Positions 1-6,583 of a DNA stretch of 15,348 nt are shown piece after piece. How positions within the stretch are numbered: the stretch's first letter is position 1; every line of letters starts with the position of its first letter. Origin of the DNA: Coxiellaceae bacterium UBA6002 (GTDB lineage Bacteria > Pseudomonadota > Gammaproteobacteria > UBA6002); assembly GCA_002429595.1 (NCBI GenBank), contig DJAM01000118.1, forward strand, positions 1 through 15,348, written 5' to 3'. A model generated the notes under the pieces. The model saw nothing but the letters and a program-made list of their open reading frames with translations, searched no databases and was not told the origin of the DNA. The translations under genes and the position numbers were made by a program.

Positions 1-16
1 CGCAAGCGGGAGAGGG
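1..16. repeat. Truncated copy of dispersed palindromic (REP-like) repeat
   Basis: The first 16 bases are identical to 11125-11140, the loop and right arm of the GC-rich hairpin downstream of lon. The flank that follows, an A-rich stretch, is also similar. The left arm lies outside the window, so this is the visible edge of a further copy of the same dispersed element. Confidence 0.7.
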
Positions 17-66
17 AATAAAAGTAGAGGAGGGGATGTGGTTCATCCTGGTTTCATAAAAAAATA

Positions 67-95
67 GTGACTACAAAAAGATTCTTTCCTATAAT
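67..95 (+). promoter_or_regulatory. Sigma-70-type promoter for the PepSY-like protein gene
   Basis: A perfect -10 hexamer TATAAT (90-95) is preceded by a 17-base spacer and GTGACT (67-72), which matches TTGACA at its central four bases. Transcription would start near 102, giving a leader of about 50 bases before the ATG at 153. Confidence 0.6.
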
Positions 96-152
96 ACTGG
101 CCAGGGTCTCATGGGAGTACTCTCTATTATTTTTTCAAAAAAGGGAATTGCG

Positions 153-686
153 ATGAAAAAATCACTTGTTTTAGCTTTCTTTCTAGCTTCTTTATCAACA
201 GCTTCTTTTGCTGCTGATACAACAACAGCTCCAGCAACCTCTAGTTCAGCTACTACAACTGCACCAGCAGCTGATAGCAATGCTACAACTAGCACAACCA
301 CTACATCAACCGATAATACTGCCGCTGCTAAAGCTCCTAAAGCAATCAGCGTTTCTAACTTGTTACAACAGCTTCAAAAAGCTGGTTATGTAGTTCATCA
401 AGTAGACTTTGATAAAGATAGCGGTAAATTCAAAGTTGATGCGACTGATCGATATGGCGATAAGCAAAGTTTAGACGTTGATGGTTCTGGCTTAACTGCT
501 GACCAACGTAAAGTTCCTCATACTCTCAGCATTGCTCAAGCTGCTAAGAAAGTTGAGAAGAATGGTTCTTACATCAAGTCCATTTCTTTTGATTCTGGCA
601 ACTACAAAGCAACCGTTGTTGACAAACAAGGTAACAGCACCGACGTAACCATCGATGCTAAAACCGGTAAAGTTAGCAATAGCTAA
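153..686 (+). CDS. Secreted protein with two PepSY-like repeats
   Basis: A 177-residue exported protein. Residues 1-20 form a signal peptide (MKK, hydrophobic core, ending SFA before ADTTT). Residues 21-62 are a Thr/Ala/Ser-rich low-complexity linker. Two related modules follow, about 64-111 and 125-175. Each has a helix (LLQQLQKAGY; AQAAKKVEKNGS) followed by strands ending in a D-x-D/G turn (SLDVDGSG; VTIDAKTGKV), the alpha-beta pattern of PepSY domains. PepSY domains are known in secreted peptidase propeptides and periplasmic proteins. The substrate here is unknown, and a periplasmic or extracellular location is inferred. The start at 153 is chosen because AGGGA lies seven bases upstream and the signal peptide begins there; the frame is open further up to 111. 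The gene is monocistronic, with its own promoter and terminator. The domain call is made by eye. Confidence 0.8.
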   Translation: MKKSLVLAFFLASLSTASFAADTTTAPATSSSATTTAPAADSNATTSTTTTSTDNTAAAKAPKAISVSNLLQQLQKAGYVVHQVDFDKDSGKFKVDATDRYGDKQSLDVDGSGLTADQRKVPHTLSIAQAAKKVEKNGSYIKSISFDSGNYKATVVDKQGNSTDVTIDAKTGKVSNS

Positions 687-693
687 TCATAGA

Positions 694-723
694 AAAAGAG
701 CTGGTTGCCTGACCAGCTCTTTT
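694..723. terminator. Bidirectional intrinsic terminator
   Basis: A perfect 12-bp stem (694-705 with 712-723; core GAGCTGGT/ACCAGCTC) has a 6-base loop and A/T tracts on both sides, giving a T-run at the 3' end on either strand. It sits between two convergent genes (ending at 686 on + and 765 on -) and can end both transcripts. Confidence 0.9.
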
Positions 724-764
724 CCAATTTCTTTTATATAGAGCTCAGTGTTTAGCAAATTCCG

Positions 765-1427
765 TTAGAGATTCGGTTGGAAATGATTCGCTAAAAGAGC
801 AGCAGCAGCGACTCCTGGCTCATCCAAGCTAGACTGTCTAGTAGGATTCCAGAAACCCTGAGATGAAACTTCACTTGCTTGCATTGTTTTACCTTCAGAA
901 TCCGCCTTTGAAGCATTTCTTACCTCTGACCACAGCTGTTCTCTGGGTGTGCCTACTGCAGCTACAGGAAGGGAGTTTCCTTCATTTTTTGAAGAACTTG
1001 AATTCGTCTGAGCACTGGCACTTGGTCTAACTCTTTTAGAGACTCCTTCAGTGAGCTCTCTTGAGGAAGCCGATTTATCATGTTTAGACTCAGCTAATGC
1101 TACTGCAGCTCTTTTCTTTGTTTTCCCCTCATGTTTCTTGGCTGAGCTTGGCTTTGAACTGGTTTTGGGAGCTGTTAGAGCTCCATTAGCTGCCATGTTT
1201 TCCACCTCAGGCCGTTTCTTATCTTTCTTTACAAAGTGAGGCATGATTGATAGGTAGGGTATCGAAGCCAGAGGACCCAAGTTAACTTTAATTGGTTTTG
1301 ATTCGGGCCCGTCTTTTTTAGTTCCAACATGCCTTTGATTGGATCCGAACTTTATTATGTAAGGCTTTTTCGAGACAGATCCACTGGCTGGAGAATCTTT
1401 TTTAGTTTGCGACTGTTTATCTTGCAT
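765..1427 (-). CDS. Hypothetical Lys/Ser-rich, probably disordered protein (effector-like)
   Basis: A 220-residue protein that I do not recognise. It has no signal peptide and no membrane segment. The composition is dominated by Lys, Ser, Ala, Pro and Glu with few hydrophobics, so most of it is probably disordered. Two short ordered-looking patches are PYIIKFGSN (22-30) and the stretch around 49-65. Basic clusters KKDKKRP (67-73) and KTKKR (102-106) resemble eukaryotic monopartite nuclear localisation signals, and KRVR (131-134) is similar. The only residues that might form an amphipathic helix lie at the C-terminus (AAAALLANHF). GAGG lies nine bases upstream of the ATG. The 3' end meets the shared bidirectional terminator. 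Secretion into a host cell is conceivable for a Legionellales-type organism, but nothing in the sequence proves it. A nucleic-acid-binding role would equally explain the basic character. Confidence 0.7.
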   Translation of the reverse strand: MQDKQSQTKKDSPASGSVSKKPYIIKFGSNQRHVGTKKDGPESKPIKVNLGPLASIPYLSIMPHFVKKDKKRPEVENMAANGALTAPKTSSKPSSAKKHEGKTKKRAAVALAESKHDKSASSRELTEGVSKRVRPSASAQTNSSSSKNEGNSLPVAAVGTPREQLWSEVRNASKADSEGKTMQASEVSSQGFWNPTRQSSLDEPGVAAAALLANHFQPNL

Positions 1428-1463
1428 GTTTTAATTCCTCATTAATATCAGTGAAACTTGATA

Positions 1464-1533
1464 GAGCCTAAGGTAAAAATCTCGGCTCAGGTTAGGACGG
1501 GGAATAACCCTTCCCACCTTTCGATGTTAAGGT
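1464..1533 (-). promoter_or_regulatory. Possible structured leader upstream of the Lys/Ser-rich protein gene
   Basis: The 197-bp gap between two leftward genes contains several short inverted repeats on the transcribed strand: arms 1516-1520/1529-1533, 1500-1504/1511-1515, 1490-1494/1505-1509 and 1464-1468/1484-1488. The second and third overlap and would exclude each other. A TATAAA -10-like hexamer (minus strand, 1545-1550) would start the transcript just upstream, but no well-spaced -35 is visible. The stems are only five base pairs, so this is tentative. Confidence 0.25.
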
Positions 1534-1624
1534 TTCCCGGCCAATTTATAGTGAGGACTACTTGTCTAATTGTTAAAAGATCCCCTAAAATAAAATTAGT
1601 GTCTATACTGCAACCTAGGCTAGA

Positions 1625-2953
1625 TTAGACCGCAGCCGCATTACCCGTTACTCGATATAGAGTAGGTAAAGCTTCGTCATCAACATCAAGCAGAGGGTTT
1701 GCCCCATCGGAACGCTGTGAGGACGAAGTCGGACGAAAAGGTGGTAAAGCAGCAATATATCGAGCTATTCTTGAACCACATCCCTCAGCCACTTCATCAA
1801 TTTGCTCATAACCACTTTCATCTGTGCCTTGGGCATTAGAATGCCAAAACGACGCAACACAATCTTTAGCTGGAGCGCAAAGCTTAGAAAATCTGCTTCT
1901 GCAATTTGATTCTTCGTCGATATCGAGTTCAATTTGGTCATCTTCTTCATCAGAAGAGTCTGTAGCATTATGCATGGCATGTGCGTGGTAATTAGATGCC
2001 ATCAGTTGGTGGTATCTGTCTTCTTGGATATCAAGTGCCACTTTTTTGATACTAGCGATTGTGCCAAACAGTGCGGCCGCTGCTATGACAAGCCCAAATT
2101 GAGTATTTGAGAAACTATCATCACCTGCTGGTTTGGTATCGTCGATAATGTCTAGCTGACCAATAAGTCCAAACAACGCCAGAGCGGCGCCATAAAATAA
2201 TGCGGTAACAATAGTTGCAGCCACATACTTTTTGCTAACTTCAACATCGTTTCGAGAGTATTGCCTAACAAAAGTGGCGATTAAATTGGTAACAGCGATA
2301 CCGGTAATCGTTAGCCAAATAACGCTCGGGGGTACATAATTATTGTTAAAACCTAAGGCAAGTTGAAATAGTAACGCGCCGATACCAGCTGCCATTGCCA
2401 AGCTGTAAAGACCATCAGTAATATATTTCACCGCCTTGCCATTTCGAGAACGAAAAAATGGACGATGTTGCCGAAGATCAACATAAGATTTCATGGTCGC
2501 CAGTCCTAGGCAAACACCATAACCTCCTAGGACGCCACGATTATTTTGCCCCATGAACGACTGAAAAAAGTTTGCTCCATCCAAGGCGCCTGCTATAGCT
2601 TGTTTGATAGTGCGATAGGTTTCGTAATCTTGATGTCTAACGCGTCCTATCATTTCCATAAATTCAATCGCAGCACCAAAGGACGCGCCATTAACCAACA
2701 GGATATAACCCCACTCGGTGACATTGTCTGGGTTGTAAGAAAGTAGCATGTACGTTCCATAGCCAATCAATGCGCCTTCCAAAGTCTCCTCAAGGAAACT
2801 CATTATATGTTTTACAATATGGCCTGTGCGATGAAGACAGGTGCTGTGTGACAGAGCCTGAAAAATACGCTGTCGTAGTGAAAGTAAATCATGATTATCT
2901 TCTCTTCCATTTGTATGAAGAAGAGGTTGCGCTTCTTGTCGTTGGAGGGCCAT
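1625..2953 (-). CDS. Hypothetical polytopic membrane protein with acidic cytosolic tail
   Basis: A 442-residue protein, not recognised. The N-terminus (1-50) is polar. About six hydrophobic segments follow, roughly at 57-73, 82-100, 182-202, 209-229, 243-267 and 285-303. A loop of about 80 residues (101-181) with two Gly-rich patches separates the first pair from the rest. The tail of about 140 residues is soluble and starts with a strongly acidic stretch, DSSDEEDDQIELDIDEES (332-349), followed by scattered Cys and Ser. There is no signal peptide. The start ATG is preceded by AAGGTG with good spacing. A terminator lies just upstream, so it is probably transcribed from its own promoter. Its size and architecture (helices plus a long polar tail) recall translocated membrane proteins of intracellular gammaproteobacteria, but an ordinary inner-membrane protein is equally possible. 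Confidence 0.75.
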   Translation of the reverse strand: MALQRQEAQPLLHTNGREDNHDLLSLRQRIFQALSHSTCLHRTGHIVKHIMSFLEETLEGALIGYGTYMLLSYNPDNVTEWGYILLVNGASFGAAIEFMEMIGRVRHQDYETYRTIKQAIAGALDGANFFQSFMGQNNRGVLGGYGVCLGLATMKSYVDLRQHRPFFRSRNGKAVKYITDGLYSLAMAAGIGALLFQLALGFNNNYVPPSVIWLTITGIAVTNLIATFVRQYSRNDVEVSKKYVAATIVTALFYGAALALFGLIGQLDIIDDTKPAGDDSFSNTQFGLVIAAAALFGTIASIKKVALDIQEDRYHQLMASNYHAHAMHNATDSSDEEDDQIELDIDEESNCRSRFSKLCAPAKDCVASFWHSNAQGTDESGYEQIDEVAEGCGSRIARYIAALPPFRPTSSSQRSDGANPLLDVDDEALPTLYRVTGNAAAV

Positions 2954-3001
2954 AGATCACCTTACATAAGCTTACAAATTAAATTTATCCCTACGAAAAG
3001 G

Positions 3002-3024
3002 AAAGGGGCCGTATTAGCCCCTTT
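3002..3024 (-). terminator. Intrinsic terminator of the exported 174-residue protein gene
   Basis: An 8-bp stem (3002-3009 with 3017-3024; AAAGGGGC/GCCCCTTT) has a 7-base loop. Read leftward it is followed within a few bases by CTTTTCG. It lies 20 bases beyond the stop codon of the gene at 3044-3568 and before the next leftward gene. Confidence 0.75.
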
Positions 3025-3043
3025 TAAAGAAAATTGTTAAATG

Positions 3044-3568
3044 TTACTTGTGGCCGAATTTATTACCATGCCAAGTCATGTCATCGATAAATAACACAGT
3101 GTAACCAAGGTTCATCGGTTGTAACGGGCCTTCTAGTGATTTTGCGGTATAAGTAATCACATGCTTTTTAGCATCATAGATAGGATTTGATAACTCTAAG
3201 ACCTGATTAATACGTTGGCCATTTTTTACGTTAGACGTTTCTAATGCAACATTTGGTGGAGTTTTTTGAATATCCACTTCATTTTGCCAGAAGGAAACAA
3301 AATTAGCTGTGCTCAGCAGCCCAGTAAAACGATTTGGACGATCAGTAAAATAGCTGGTGAAGGGTTCTACTGATTTTAAGATCAAATTATATGAATTTGG
3401 TTGGTTGGGATTAGGTGCTAGTTCTGCTTGTTTTGCTACCTGGACAAATAACACCTGGCAATTCTTAGGTAAGCCTGCGGGTGATGGCATATTAGCTAGC
3501 GCAATCCCTACAACGAAAAAGTTGACAACTAAAGCAAACAAAAAAGAAAATTTTAGTTTTGTTTTCAT
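3044..3568 (-). CDS. Exported protein of an uncharacterised 'SDRP-x-R' family
   Basis: A 174-residue protein with a clear signal peptide (Lys-rich start, hydrophobic 8-23, ending ALA at 23-25). The mature part has a strand-rich pattern. The most distinctive stretch is SVEPFTSYFTDRPNR (66-80), then G83, F90 and W94, then a Pro-Pro-Asn segment, a predicted strand containing V-L-E-L, and TYTAKSLEG (139-147). From memory, this SDRP/TDRP-R-x-x-G...F..W layout with a later Y-x-x-x-x-LEG recurs in exported hypothetical proteins of several bacterial groups; its function is not known to me. AGGA lies seven bases before the ATG. It carries its own terminator and a probable promoter, so it appears to be a single-gene unit. 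Periplasmic or secreted location is inferred. Confidence 0.8.
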   Translation of the reverse strand: MKTKLKFSFLFALVVNFFVVGIALANMPSPAGLPKNCQVLFVQVAKQAELAPNPNQPNSYNLILKSVEPFTSYFTDRPNRFTGLLSTANFVSFWQNEVDIQKTPPNVALETSNVKNGQRINQVLELSNPIYDAKKHVITYTAKSLEGPLQPMNLGYTVLFIDDMTWHGNKFGHK

Positions 3569-3624
3569 GTGAATATCCTATTTTTAAAATAATGAGATAT
3601 GCAGCGGTTTTTCTGTAAAGATTA

Positions 3625-3653
3625 ATGATAAACAGTTATTTTTAATTAAACAA
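3625..3653 (-). promoter_or_regulatory. Probable promoter of the exported 174-residue protein gene
   Basis: On the minus strand, TTGTTT (3648-3653) and TATCAT (3625-3630) are separated by 17 bases. The -10 matches five of six consensus positions, but the -35 only three. The predicted leader is about 50 bases. The surroundings are very AT-rich, so chance matches are likely. Confidence 0.35.
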
Positions 3654-3780
3654 GATCAAATTCAAAATCGAATTACTAAGTATTAAGAGTTGTTTAAGAG
3701 GTGGTAGGCGTTAATTTAACTTTAATTGAACGGTACTGAAGGCGGTTAAATAATGCAAATTTAATATTTCCTTAATGTTT

Positions 3781-3802
3781 CCTCTCCCACCCTCGGGAGA
3801 GG
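3781..3802. repeat. REP-like hairpin after the Cys-rich protein gene
   Basis: A perfect 8-bp inverted repeat, CCTCTCCC (3781-3788) with GGGAGAGG (3795-3802) around a 6-base loop. The arms are those of the repeats at 11117-11140 and 12644-12662, but the loop differs. It lies eight bases past the stop codon of the small secreted protein gene. No T-run follows on either strand, so it is not a standard terminator, though it could protect an mRNA 3' end. Confidence 0.65.
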
Positions 3803-3810
3803 AAGAATTC

Positions 3811-4080
3811 TTAGCGGCCACACCCGTAGCTATTGCCACATGGATTGCAGTTATTGCAGCTACAGCATTGAGAGCCGAATGGGTAATTTTGGCCTTCATA
3901 AGGAATACCACCAATGGTCTGGCCGGTATAGCCATAGCCAACATTATTCGTGGTATAACCGATACTACCACCAATGCTTAGACCACCATTGGCGTAACCG
4001 CCTACTGTCCCTTGATATAAGGTATCGGCCATGGCGCTTGACGTAGCCAAAAGCAGTAAGGTGAGTAACACTTTTTTCAT
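3811..4080 (-). CDS. Small secreted Gly/Tyr/Asn-rich protein with Cys-rich tail
   Basis: An 89-residue precursor. The signal peptide is typical (MKKVLLTLLLLATSSAMA, cleavage after A18), leaving about 71 residues. The mature part (19-70) is rich in Gly, Tyr, Asn and Thr in short repeats such as GGYANGG, IGGSIGY and VGYGYTG. The C-terminus carries six Cys (72, 73, 75, 78, 81, 87) in a CCxCxxCxxC pattern with Asn and Gly, which could bind metal or form disulfides. I do not recognise the family. A strong AAGGAG lies just upstream of the ATG. The gene follows pyrE by 48 bases, so it may be read through from pyrE as well as from its own -10 element. A surface or matrix protein, a metal-binding peptide and a secreted peptide effector are all possible. 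Confidence 0.75.
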   Translation of the reverse strand: MKKVLLTLLLLATSSAMADTLYQGTVGGYANGGLSIGGSIGYTTNNVGYGYTGQTIGGIPYEGQNYPFGSQCCSCNNCNPCGNSYGCGR

Positions 4081-4107
4081 ACTTATACTCCTTGTTGGAT
4101 GAAGATA

Positions 4108-4113
4108 AGTATA
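4108..4113 (-). promoter_or_regulatory. Possible -10 element ahead of the Cys-rich protein gene
   Basis: TATACT on the minus strand (five of six consensus bases) lies in the 48-base gap after pyrE and would start a short leader containing the AAGGAG site. The -35 position falls at the end of pyrE and shows no good match. Confidence 0.3.
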
Positions 4114-4128
4114 GACTAGGTAAGTGGT

Positions 4129-4794
4129 TTAGTTTTCAGTCCCATATTTAGCGCGATAATCAGTGATTTCCTTGATATATTTTTCGGCATCAGGAAAGCC
4201 TTTATTGCTTGCCAAAAATTCGGTCAAATTATCCAGCGAGATGATACTGGTTACACGAAGGCCAAATTCTTTTTCCACTTCTTGGATGGCAGAAAGTTCG
4301 CTGGTCAGCCCCCGTTCTTGGCGATTTAATGCAATAACAATCCCAATTAAACTGCCACCTGCAGCATCAATTAATTCTGCTGATTCGCGAATAGTGCTAC
4401 CCGCCGTGATGACGTCATCAACCAAAAGAACGCGTTGATTGGCAAGAGGAGAGCCGATGATCTTGCCGCCTTCACCGTGATCTTTTATTTCTTTGCGATT
4501 GAAACTGACCGGGACATTATGTTGATATTTTAGTTGCAGGCCAATACTTGCAGATGTTGCAAGTGAGATACCTTTGTAAGCTGGGCCAAATAAAACGTCA
4601 TATTGTTCTTCAAAATGTTCAGCAATCGTATCCGAGTAAAAAGAACTCAACCTGTAAAAGGCATTACCATCTTTGAACATGCCCGCATTAAAAAAGTACG
4701 GGCTAACGCGGCCTGACTTAAGCGTAAATTCTCCAAATTTTAAGACACCACTTTCCAATGAAAATTGAATGAAATCATGCTGATAGGGTTTCAT
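4129..4794 (-). CDS. pyrE: Orotate phosphoribosyltransferase
   Basis: PyrE transfers a phosphoribosyl group from PRPP to orotate to give OMP, the fifth step of pyrimidine synthesis, in the cytosol. The 221-residue product is close to the family length (about 213). It begins MKPYQHDFIQFSLESGVLKF, very like enteric PyrE. The PRPP-binding motif VLLVDDVITAGST is at 122-134 and the catalytic loop NRKEIKDHGEGG at 99-110. The frame is open two codons further to a GTG at 4798-4800, but GGGAGG directly abuts that codon and is correctly spaced only for the ATG at 4792-4794, so the shorter start is chosen. It has its own promoter and is divergent from the tRNA-Leu/tig unit. Confidence is very high. Confidence 0.97.
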   Translation of the reverse strand: MKPYQHDFIQFSLESGVLKFGEFTLKSGRVSPYFFNAGMFKDGNAFYRLSSFYSDTIAEHFEEQYDVLFGPAYKGISLATSASIGLQLKYQHNVPVSFNRKEIKDHGEGGKIIGSPLANQRVLLVDDVITAGSTIRESAELIDAAGGSLIGIVIALNRQERGLTSELSAIQEVEKEFGLRVTSIISLDNLTEFLASNKGFPDAEKYIKEITDYRAKYGTEN

Positions 4795-4835
4795 GGGCAC
4801 CTCCCTTTTTTTGTGTGATGGTTAAGAATGATTGC

Positions 4836-4864
4836 AATATACACTACTGAACTTTGGCTGTCTT
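4836..4864 (-). promoter_or_regulatory. Probable pyrE promoter
   Basis: On the minus strand AAGACA (4859-4864), a 17-base spacer and TATATT (4836-4841) form a plausible sigma-70 promoter. The leader to the pyrE ATG would be about 35 bases. I see no leader peptide with a T-rich attenuator like that of enteric pyrE. Confidence 0.5.
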
Positions 4865-4889
4865 TGTTGAAAATCTTTGTCTCTGTATT

Positions 4890-4966
4890 CGGGAACGTGA
4901 ACGGGAACGTGTACGAAAAAAATGCTGGCACCTCTTAAATCGTACACGTTCCCGTTCACGTTCCCG
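4890..4966. repeat. Perfect 27-bp inverted repeat built from a duplicated 12-bp unit
   Basis: Arms 4890-4916 and 4940-4966 are exact reverse complements with a 23-base loop. Each arm contains two near-identical 12-base units, GGGAACGTGAAC followed by GGGAACGTGTAC. This is the main content of the 350-bp gap between pyrE and tRNA-Leu. It is GC-rich against an AT-rich background and lies upstream of the promoters on both sides. No T-run follows on either strand, and there is no transposase nearby. The rest of 4967-5060 shows nothing else that I can support. Confidence 0.85.
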
Positions 4967-5061
4967 GATTTCAGGGGTAAAGTCTTCAAAAGGTTAAACT
5001 TTGCACACTACCTCAGATCAATTTATCGTGTTAGAGTTCATTATAGTCACAACACAACCCT

Positions 5062-5089
5062 TTGTTTTTATTTTTAATTCGTCTATAGT
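5062..5089 (+). promoter_or_regulatory. Probable promoter of tRNA-Leu (and perhaps tig)
   Basis: TTGTTT (5062-5067), a 16-base spacer and TATAGT (5084-5089) lie about 60 bases before the mature tRNA, a sensible distance for a 5' leader to be removed by RNase P. The -35 match is partial. No other promoter is visible between the tRNA and tig, so tig may depend on it. Confidence 0.45.
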
Positions 5090-5150
5090 ATGGCAATTGT
5101 CCATTCTATGAGTAAAAATAAGGACTTTGCCTCCGTATATAACCCATCAA

Positions 5151-5235
<85 letters not shown>

Positions 5236-5269
5236 TTTGCTAATACTTAGCCCATTAAGAGGAAATTGC

Positions 5270-6583
5270 ATGCAATCTGAAGTGATTAATTTAAGCGGTT
5301 TAGCGCGTAAAATGAAGGTGACCGTGCCACCAGAGCTTATTAGAGATGAATTCAATAAACGTATTTCAGAGCTCGCAAAGAAAGCTAATATCAAAGGCTT
5401 CCGTAAAGGAAAAGTGCCAACTGCTGTTGTTAAATTGCAATATGGCGATGCTGTGCGTCAAGAAGTGATTCAAGATGTGCTTTGGCAGACCCTCCAACAA
5501 GCATTTAAAGAGCAAAACCTCTATCCGGCTGGAACTCCGGAAATCGAACTTAAAAATATTAAAGACGATGCTCCTTTTGAGTATGAAGCCAGTTTTGAAG
5601 TTTATCCCGAGGTTAAATTAGATCTTAAAGGAATCTCAGTTGAGAAACCTGTTTCTGAAGTGACTGATCAGCATGTCAACGATGTTATCGATAAGCTTAG
5701 AAAGCAAAACACTAAGTGGAGTGAAGTTGACCGCGGTGCGCAAAAGGGTGATTTATTGGAGATCGACTTCGAAGGGTTTATTAACGATGAGAAGTTTGAT
5801 AAAGGCTCGGCTAATAACTTCAAGTTGGAACTTGGCGGGGGTCAAATGATTCCAGGCTTCGAAGATCCACTGTTTGGCGCTAAAAAAGGGGATGACGTGG
5901 TCGCCAATGTTACCTTTCCAGAAGATTATCATTCGCCAGATGCAGCAGGCAAACCAGCCAAATTCAATATGAAAGTTCATAAAGTTTCTGAACCACAATT
6001 GCCTGAAGTTAATGACGAGTTTGCTAAGGACTTGGGCGTGTCAGATGGCACAGTTGCGGGCTTAAATAAAGAAGTTAGACAGAATCTAGAGCGAGAACTA
6101 AATAAGCGTATTCACGACCGGATTAAAGAACAAATCATCAATGCGGTCATTGAAAACAATAGTGTTGATGTGCCACAGGGGCTCATCGATAAAGAAGCTA
6201 CTCGTCTGCAACAGCAATTCCAAAAACAGTGGGCAATGCAAACTGGTCAAAAAAATGCACCGACGCTTCCTGCTGACCAATTTAAGGAACAAAGTCGCAA
6301 AAATGTGATTTTAGGTCTATTACTCTCTCAATGGATTGAAGAAAATAAACTTAAAGTGGACAAAGAAAAAGTGAAGGCTCGTATTGAAGAGATCGCCTCT
6401 GGATACCACCAACCACAAGAAATTATTGGTTGGTACTATTCAAACAAAGAAGCTCTTTCCGAACTTGAAGCGATGGTTCTTGAAGAACAGGCAATCGATT
6501 TAATCTTAGAGAAGGTTAAGGTGGTAGATAAACCAACCTCATTCGATGAAATTATGAATCCGGCACCAAGAGGTGAAGAATAG
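5270..6583 (+). CDS. tig: Trigger factor, ribosome-associated chaperone and prolyl isomerase
   Basis: Trigger factor docks at the ribosome exit tunnel and protects nascent chains. The 437-residue product is near the E. coli length (432). The ribosome-binding signature GFRKGKVP is at 43-50, the FKBP-type PPIase domain is around 150-240 (GDLLEIDFEGFINDEKFDKG; GGGQMIPGFEDPLFGAKKGD), and the rest is the helical C-terminal chaperone domain. The upstream frame is open to 5237, but ATG 5270 is preceded by AGAGGA and gives the expected N-terminus MQSEVINLSGL. The stop codon TAG is immediately followed by the clpP ATG with no spacer, so translation is likely coupled. With no visible promoter after the tRNA, tig may be co-transcribed with tRNA-Leu. 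Confidence 0.97.
   Translation: MQSEVINLSGLARKMKVTVPPELIRDEFNKRISELAKKANIKGFRKGKVPTAVVKLQYGDAVRQEVIQDVLWQTLQQAFKEQNLYPAGTPEIELKNIKDDAPFEYEASFEVYPEVKLDLKGISVEKPVSEVTDQHVNDVIDKLRKQNTKWSEVDRGAQKGDLLEIDFEGFINDEKFDKGSANNFKLELGGGQMIPGFEDPLFGAKKGDDVVANVTFPEDYHSPDAAGKPAKFNMKVHKVSEPQLPEVNDEFAKDLGVSDGTVAGLNKEVRQNLERELNKRIHDRIKEQIINAVIENNSVDVPQGLIDKEATRLQQQFQKQWAMQTGQKNAPTLPADQFKEQSRKNVILGLLLSQWIEENKLKVDKEKVKARIEEIASGYHQPQEIIGWYYSNKEALSELEAMVLEEQAIDLILEKVKVVDKPTSFDEIMNPAPRGEE

Noticed and set aside
3781..3802. Hairpin as an intrinsic terminator
   Set aside because: There is no T-run after the stem on either strand; the arms match the dispersed REP-like repeat instead.
5254..5262. CCCATTA near the tig ribosome site as a sigma-32 -10 box
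   Set aside because: It has several mismatches, no TTGAAA upstream at the right distance, and the start site would fall within the ribosome site.
5237..5269. Extended N-terminus of trigger factor
   Set aside because: The extension begins just after the tRNA CCA end, has no ribosome site, and does not resemble the family N-terminus that begins at the ATG at 5270.
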